The notes below the pieces were generated by a model. It made no database searches, had not been told where the DNA came from, and saw only the letters and a program-made list of their open reading frames with translations. Both the position numbers and the translations under genes were made by a program. 64,000 nucleotides of DNA from an uncultured Granulicatella sp. (GTDB lineage: Bacteria; Bacillota; Bacilli; Lactobacillales; Aerococcaceae). The stretch covers positions 1-64,000 of the forward strand of contig NZ_CALHIF010000039.1 of assembly GCF_938030755.1 (NCBI RefSeq). Reading direction: 5' to 3'. Below, piece after piece: positions 59,615 through 64,000 of this stretch (its first letter is position 1; every line of letters starts with the position of its first letter).

Positions 59615-62257
59615 ATGAAAAAATTATCAAGTAGCGAAATTCGTCAAATGTACCTTGATTTCTTCCAAGAAAAAGGACATAAGGTGCATCCAAGTGCAAG
59701 CTTAATTCCTGTCAATGATCCAACATTATTATGGATTAACTCAGGGGTTGCCACGCTTAAAAAATACTTCGATGGAACTGAAACACCAGAAGTTCCACGT
59801 ATCACAAATGCTCAAAAGAGTATTCGTACAAACGATATCGAAAACGTAGGGCACACAGCTCGTCACCATACATTATTCGAAATGATGGGGAACTTCTCAA
59901 TCGGGGACTACTTCAAAGAAGAAGTGATTCCATGGGCATGGGAATTTTTAACAAGTGAAAAATGGTTAGGACTTGATCCAGACCGCCTATACGTAACTTA
60001 TTATCCAAAAGATCCAGAAACAAAAGCGTTATGGATGGATAAAGTAGGTCTTCCAGAAGATCATATCATTCCAGTGGAAGATAATTTCTGGGATATCGGT
60101 GCAGGTCCATGTGGTCCTGATACTGAGATTTTCTACGACCGTGGAGAAAAATATAATAACTTAGCAGAAGATGATCCAGAAAACTATCCTGGTGGAGAAA
60201 ATGAACGTTACTTAGAAATTTGGAACTTAGTATTCTCTCAATTCAACCATATGCCAGACGGAACGTATCCACCATTACCACATAAGAACGTCGATACGGG
60301 GATGGGTCTAGAACGTGTGGTATCAGTAATTCAAGATACACCAACAAACTTTGAAACAGACTTATTTATGCCAATTATTAAGCAATTAGAAGGCTTAAGT
60401 GCAGGTAAGAAATACAATGACTCTAAAGAGTTAGATGTTTCATTTAAAGTTATTGCTGACCACATTCGTGCGGTAAGCTTTGCAATTGGAGACGGCGCGC
60501 TTCCTTCAAACGAAGGTCGTGGATATATCATCCGTCGTTTAATCCGTCGTTCTGTAATGCATGGACAACGTTTAGGGATTCAAGGTTCATTCTTAACCAA
60601 ATTAGTTCCAACAGTCGCACAAATTATGCATAGCTACTATCCAGAAGTGACTGAAAACATGGAATTCATCCAAAAAGTGATTGCAAACGAAGAGGGTCGT
60701 TTCCAAGAAACCATTCACGATGGTTTAGCCATCTTAGAAAGTATTTTTGCAGACATGAAATCTTCAAACGAAACGACACTTTCTGGCGAAAATGCGTTCA
60801 AACTATACGATACTTATGGATTCCCATATGAATTAACATTAGAATACGCTAGCGATAATGGTTTCACAGTCGATGAAGAAGGTTTCCAAGCAGAAATGCA
60901 AGCTCAAAAAGATCGTGCACGTGCTGCTCGTAATACAGAAACATCAATGAATGTTCAATCTGCAGTATTACGTGATATCACTGTAGAGAGCAAATTTGTT
61001 GGATATGCTTCAACAACAGAAGAAGGCGTGTTAAAAGCCATCGTTGTCGATGATGAATTAGTAGAATCTGCGCATAAAGATGCACATGCTCAATTGGTAT
61101 TCGATCGTACACCTTTCTATGCTGAAATGGGTGGACAATTAGCAGATCACGGTACCATTCAAGATGCCAGCGGTACAGTTGTAGCCAATGTATTACAAGT
61201 GAAGAAAGCTCCTAATGGACAACCATTACACACAGTAGAAGTGATAGGAGACTTACAAGTAAACTCAACTTATACATTAGTGGTTGATGCGGATGAACGT
61301 GCAAAAATCATCAAGAACCATACAGCAACTCACTTATTACATCAAGCATTGAAAGATGTTCTAGGAACACATGCAAACCAAGCTGGTTCTCTTGTAACAC
61401 CAACTGGATTACGTTTCGACTTCAGTCACTTTGGTCAAGTAACTTCTGAAGAATTAGCTGAAATGGAACGTATCGTAAACGAAAAAATCTGGGCTGGTTT
61501 AGAAGTAGTGACTGTTGAAACAACACTTGAAGATGCGAAGAGCCGTGGGGCAATGGCACTTTTTGGCGAAAAATACGGCAACTTAGTTCGTATGGTCAAC
61601 ATTGGTGACTGGTCAATCGAACTTTGTGGTGGTATCCATGTTGGTAATACTCAAGAAATCGGATTATTCAAGATTGTTTCTGAATCAGGTATCGGTGCTG
61701 GTGTTCGTCGTATCGAAGCTGTCACAAGTAAGGAAGCATTTGACTTATTAAGCCATCACGAAAGCTTACTAAGACAAGTAGCGGGTGAAGTAAAAGCTGT
61801 TCAATTGGATTCCGTTGTAGATCGCGTTGCAACTTTGGGCCAAGAATTGAAGGAAGCAAATGCAGAAATTGCAAAACTAAAAGCTAAAATCATGAAATCT
61901 GAAGTAGCAGATGTCTTCAATAACGTAGAAGAAGTGAACGGAACTTCATTCATTACCGTTTCTCTAGAAAATAAAGAGATGGATGAATTACGTCAATTAG
62001 CAGATACATGGAGACAAAAAGGTGCTAGCGATATCTTCGTAGTTGGTACTGCTTCTGCGGATAAAGCGAATCTCTTAGTAGCGGTATCGAAAGAGGCCAA
62101 TGCGAAAGGATTAAAAGCAGGCGATATCATTAAGGCGATTGCTCCAGCTATCCAAGGTGGAGGCGGAGGCCGTCCTGATATGGCTCAAGCAGGTGGTAAG
62201 AACCCTGCAGGTATTCCACAAGCATTCGAATTGCTTAAAGAATATTTAGCTAAATAA
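59615..62257 (+). CDS. alaS: Alanyl-tRNA synthetase
   Basis: An 880-residue class II synthetase with editing and C-Ala domains. Motifs: NVGHTARHHTLFEMMGNFS, editing/zinc site HTATHLLHQALK and CGGIHVGN, and GGGGGRPDMAQAGG near the C-terminus. ATG 59615 has the best spacing from GAAGGAG (59601-59607); ATG 59609 is too close, and the longer ORF from 59513 runs through the T-box. Controlled by the upstream T-box. Confidence 0.97.
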   Translation: MKKLSSSEIRQMYLDFFQEKGHKVHPSASLIPVNDPTLLWINSGVATLKKYFDGTETPEVPRITNAQKSIRTNDIENVGHTARHHTLFEMMGNFSIGDYFKEEVIPWAWEFLTSEKWLGLDPDRLYVTYYPKDPETKALWMDKVGLPEDHIIPVEDNFWDIGAGPCGPDTEIFYDRGEKYNNLAEDDPENYPGGENERYLEIWNLVFSQFNHMPDGTYPPLPHKNVDTGMGLERVVSVIQDTPTNFETDLFMPIIKQLEGLSAGKKYNDSKELDVSFKVIADHIRAVSFAIGDGALPSNEGRGYIIRRLIRRSVMHGQRLGIQGSFLTKLVPTVAQIMHSYYPEVTENMEFIQKVIANEEGRFQETIHDGLAILESIFADMKSSNETTLSGENAFKLYDTYGFPYELTLEYASDNGFTVDEEGFQAEMQAQKDRARAARNTETSMNVQSAVLRDITVESKFVGYASTTEEGVLKAIVVDDELVESAHKDAHAQLVFDRTPFYAEMGGQLADHGTIQDASGTVVANVLQVKKAPNGQPLHTVEVIGDLQVNSTYTLVVDADERAKIIKNHTATHLLHQALKDVLGTHANQAGSLVTPTGLRFDFSHFGQVTSEELAEMERIVNEKIWAGLEVVTVETTLEDAKSRGAMALFGEKYGNLVRMVNIGDWSIELCGGIHVGNTQEIGLFKIVSESGIGAGVRRIEAVTSKEAFDLLSHHESLLRQVAGEVKAVQLDSVVDRVATLGQELKEANAEIAKLKAKIMKSEVADVFNNVEEVNGTSFITVSLENKEMDELRQLADTWRQKGASDIFVVGTASADKANLLVAVSKEANAKGLKAGDIIKAIAPAIQGGGGGRPDMAQAGGKNPAGIPQAFELLKEYLAK

Positions 62258-62270
62258 GACCAAAATTTGG

Positions 62271-62314
62271 AAACCTTCCTTAAGCTTATGAATGAGTTTT
62301 AAGGAAGGTTTTTA
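62271..62314 (+). terminator. Terminator of alaS
   Basis: AAACCTTCCTTAA (62271-62283) pairs with TTAAGGAAGGTTT (62299-62311), followed by T's. Confidence 0.88.
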
Positions 62315-62425
62315 TTGTGAAAGCAAAGGAAAGGCTTTCTAAAAGTTTAAGAATCGGTAAGTATCGATTGTAGTTTTGCTGAAAATCTTGTAATATAAGT
62401 ATATATATTGAAATGAGGTGTCAGT

Positions 62426-62692
62426 ATGAGTTCAATAGATGAAACAGTCCTATTTAAGTTTAATGAAAAGGATGAAAAAAGCGTTCAAGAAACTTTAACT
62501 ATCGTGTATGATGCGTTGAATGAAAAAGGATATAGTTCAATTAATCAAATTGTAGGATATTTATTGTCTGGGGATCCAGCGTATATTCCTAGACATAAAG
62601 ATGCGCGTAATTTAATCCGTCGTCACGAAAGAGATGAGATTTTGGAAGAACTCATTAGACATTATATTCGTTCTACAGGAAGAGATGCCTAA
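62426..62692 (+). CDS. ireB: IreB family regulatory phosphoprotein (UPF0297)
   Basis: An 88-residue protein with the family opening MSSIDETVLFKFNEKDEKSV and the end YIPRHKDARNLIRRHERDEI. In Enterococcus faecalis IreB is a substrate of the kinase IreK (N-terminal Thr) and lowers cephalosporin resistance; here the N-terminus has S2, S3 and T7. Ribosome site GAGGTG. Gene order ireB-ruvX-DUF1292 is conserved in Firmicutes. Confidence 0.94.
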   Translation: MSSIDETVLFKFNEKDEKSVQETLTIVYDALNEKGYSSINQIVGYLLSGDPAYIPRHKDARNLIRRHERDEILEELIRHYIRSTGRDA

Positions 62693-62693
62693 T

Positions 62694-63119
62694 ATGAGAT
62701 TGATGGGCTTAGATGTCGGAAGTAAAACTGTGGGAGTCGCCGTTAGTGATTTAATGGGATGGACTGCTCAAGGAGTTGAAACGATTCCGATAAATGAAAA
62801 TGCTTCTGAATTTGGCTTTAAACGTGTAGTTCAATTGGTAGAAGAATACGGTGTTGAGAAAATTGTGATAGGTCTACCAAAAAATATGAATAACACGGAA
62901 GGTCCAAGAGTAGAGGCTTCTCGACGATATGGAGCAAGTCTAGAAAAAAGACTCCAAATTCCCATTATTTTTCATGATGAGCGCCTTACTACGATGCAAG
63001 CTGAAAGAATGCTTGTAGAAGAAGGAAATGTTTCAAGAAAAAAAAGAAAGCAAGTCATTGATATGCTCGCTGCAGTCATGATTTTACAAAACTATTTAGA
63101 TTTAAATGGAAATCAATAA
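62694..63119 (+). CDS. ruvX: Putative Holliday junction resolvase RuvX (YqgF)
   Basis: A 141-residue RNase H-fold protein: MGLDVGSKTVGVAVSD, IGLPKNMNNTEGP and HDERLTTMQAERML with the conserved acidic residues. Linked to rRNA 5' processing and junction resolution. ATG 62694 has AGGAAGAG 9 nt upstream; ATG 62685 is close behind that site and less likely. It follows the ireB stop by 1 nt. Confidence 0.93.
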   Translation: MRLMGLDVGSKTVGVAVSDLMGWTAQGVETIPINENASEFGFKRVVQLVEEYGVEKIVIGLPKNMNNTEGPRVEASRRYGASLEKRLQIPIIFHDERLTTMQAERMLVEEGNVSRKKRKQVIDMLAAVMILQNYLDLNGNQ

Positions 63120-63136
63120 AAGAAAGAGGAAAGAAA

Positions 63137-63466
63137 ATGACAGAACATTCACATCACGAACACGATCATGAACATGATCACTTAGAAGGACACGAAGGTC
63201 ACGAACATATTACAATCGTTGACGAAGAAGGAAACGAAATTTTACACGAAGTATTATTTACTTTTGAATCAGAAGATTACAATAAATCATATGTTTTATG
63301 CTATCCAGCAGGAATTCCTGAAGGTGAAGAAGTAGAATTACAGGCTTTCTCATATGTAGAAGCTGAAGATGGTACTGAAGGTCAATTAAACCCAATCGAA
63401 ACAGAAGCTGAATGGGATATGATTGAAGAAGTATTAAACACATTCTTAGCAGAAGAAGATTTATAA
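63137..63466 (+). CDS. DUF1292 (YrzB) family protein with His-rich N-terminus
   Basis: A 109-residue acidic protein. The DUF1292 core begins ITIVDEEGNEILHEVLFTFE and ends EWDMIEEVLNTFLAEEDL. Ten of the first 24 residues are histidine (HSHHEHDHEHDH-like), a likely metal-binding extension. Function unknown. Ribosome site AAAGAGGAAAG. Confidence 0.92.
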   Translation: MTEHSHHEHDHEHDHLEGHEGHEHITIVDEEGNEILHEVLFTFESEDYNKSYVLCYPAGIPEGEEVELQAFSYVEAEDGTEGQLNPIETEAEWDMIEEVLNTFLAEEDL

Positions 63467-63470
63467 TCCA

Positions 63471-63503
63471 AAAAGACCAAGGGTTGCCTTGGTCTTTTGT
63501 TTT
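63471..63503 (+). terminator. Terminator of ireB-ruvX-DUF1292
   Basis: AAAAGACCAAGG (63471-63482) pairs with CCTTGGTCTTTT (63487-63498), then a T-rich tail. Confidence 0.92.
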
Positions 63504-63570
63504 TTAGAATATAAACTAGCTTAAAATATTGTTATATGAAGGTTCTAACTCCCTTTTCTAATTGAGTTTC

Positions 63571-63599
63571 TTCATTTTTTTATAATAATAGGGTATAAT
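63571..63599 (+). promoter_or_regulatory. Promoter of mltG
   Basis: TTCATT (63571-63576) and TATAAT (63594-63599), 17-nt spacing; a second TATAAT at 63581-63586. Confidence 0.5.
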
Positions 63600-63645
63600 A
63601 ACTACAACTATGGTTACCTTATGTGACTATCTTAGGAGGAAAACA

Positions 63646-64000
63646 ATGTCTCAAAATGAACATAAAAAGCATTCCTTAATTTCCGAGACGGATTCTAAAA
63701 GAGATATCCGAAAGAAGGAAACGTCTATTATTAAAAAGATTATGAAGTATTTCATGATTGCACTTCTAGCAATTGTTCTAATTGGAGGAATCTTTACTTG
63801 GAACTACATTAATGGTGAAGTAAAACCTGTAGATAGCGAACAAACAGAATTGGTTGAATTTGAAATTAATCAAGGGGAATCTGTTAAAGATGTTGCGAAT
63901 CATTTGAAGGAAAAAGAGTTTATTCGTAATTCAAAATTTTTCACGTTCTATTTAAAATTTAAAAATGTCGCAGGATTTAAGGCAGGAGCTTATCAAGTTT
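63646..64000 (+). CDS. mltG: Endolytic transglycosylase MltG, N-terminal part
   Basis: The ORF begins at ATG 63646 after TTAGGAGGA and runs off the window (118 codons seen). A Lys/Ser-rich cytosolic tail (about 1-33) precedes a membrane segment (about 34-55) and the start of the extracellular LysM-like domain (VEFEINQGESVKDVANHLKE, then AGFKAGAYQV). The catalytic domain lies outside. MltG cuts new glycan strands and cooperates with elongation-type wall synthesis. Place after DUF1292 is conserved in Lactobacillales. Confidence 0.9.
   Translation, partial: MSQNEHKKHSLISETDSKRDIRKKETSIIKKIMKYFMIALLAIVLIGGIFTWNYINGEVKPVDSEQTELVEFEINQGESVKDVANHLKEKEFIRNSKFFTFYLKFKNVAGFKAGAYQV

Noticed and set aside
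1..64000. CRISPR array, tRNA or rRNA genes, prophage
   Set aside because: No regularly spaced repeats, no cloverleaf or rRNA sequence, and no phage structural or integrase genes were seen.

Overview
The window is about 64 kb of a low-GC Gram-positive chromosome. The sequence supports a member of the Lactobacillales: a YSIRK/LPXTG surface enzyme, a V-type ATPase operon in Enterococcus order (ntpF-I-K-E-C-G-A-B-D), T-box controlled ileS and alaS, a full comG operon, recA after cinA, ezrA, pepV, and alaS-ireB-ruvX-DUF1292-mltG. A Granulicatella-like oral or mucosal coccus (Carnobacteriaceae) is my best guess; this is inference from gene content, not a database match.

Layout. 1-250: left part of an IS3-type element. 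280-686: a YolD-like gene on the minus strand under two LexA-type boxes. 773-9405: Na+-type V-ATPase operon. 9437-15687: a 2006-residue cell-wall-anchored GH101 endo-alpha-N-acetylgalactosaminidase with cre-like sites. 15702-18855: T-box and ileS. 18910-23986: XpaC/TelA pair, two small membrane proteins, and pepF. 23996-29243: a beta-glycoside PTS locus (manA and a GntR repressor divergent from a GH1 phospho-glycosidase and PTS IIC-IIB-IIA), resembling the Bacillus gmu locus. 29250-29828: no convincing gene, but a dense set of nested inverted repeats closed by a long-range stem, which I read as an undescribed structured RNA. 29829-33136: HD/5-FCL fusion, rhomboid, glucokinase and rhodanese. 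33145-36949: DUF6287-like lipoprotein, then Mg2+ M-box, a 27-codon leader ORF and an MgtA-type ATPase. 36998-40179: Ohr/OsmC, GNAT, a large orphan protein and VanZ-like. 40249-44221: comGA-GG. 44308-48262: RodZ-like, pgsA, cinA, SOS-controlled recA. 48370-54228: MurJ/YtgP-like flippase, RsuA, PepV, EzrA. 54359-59348: CcdA, Met-rich extracellular thioredoxin, MsrAB and an AraC-type two-component system, the order known from pneumococcus. 59349 to the end: T-box, alaS, ireB, ruvX, DUF1292, start of mltG.

Most genes are housekeeping and well packed into operons with Rho-independent terminators. The points most worth a second look are the structured RNA at about 29.3-29.7 kb, the leader ORF between the M-box and mgtA, the shared LexA-box core in front of recA and the YolD-like gene, and the methionine-rich linker on the extracellular thioredoxin. 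All pairing, promoter and motif calls were made by eye; no search or folding program was run.
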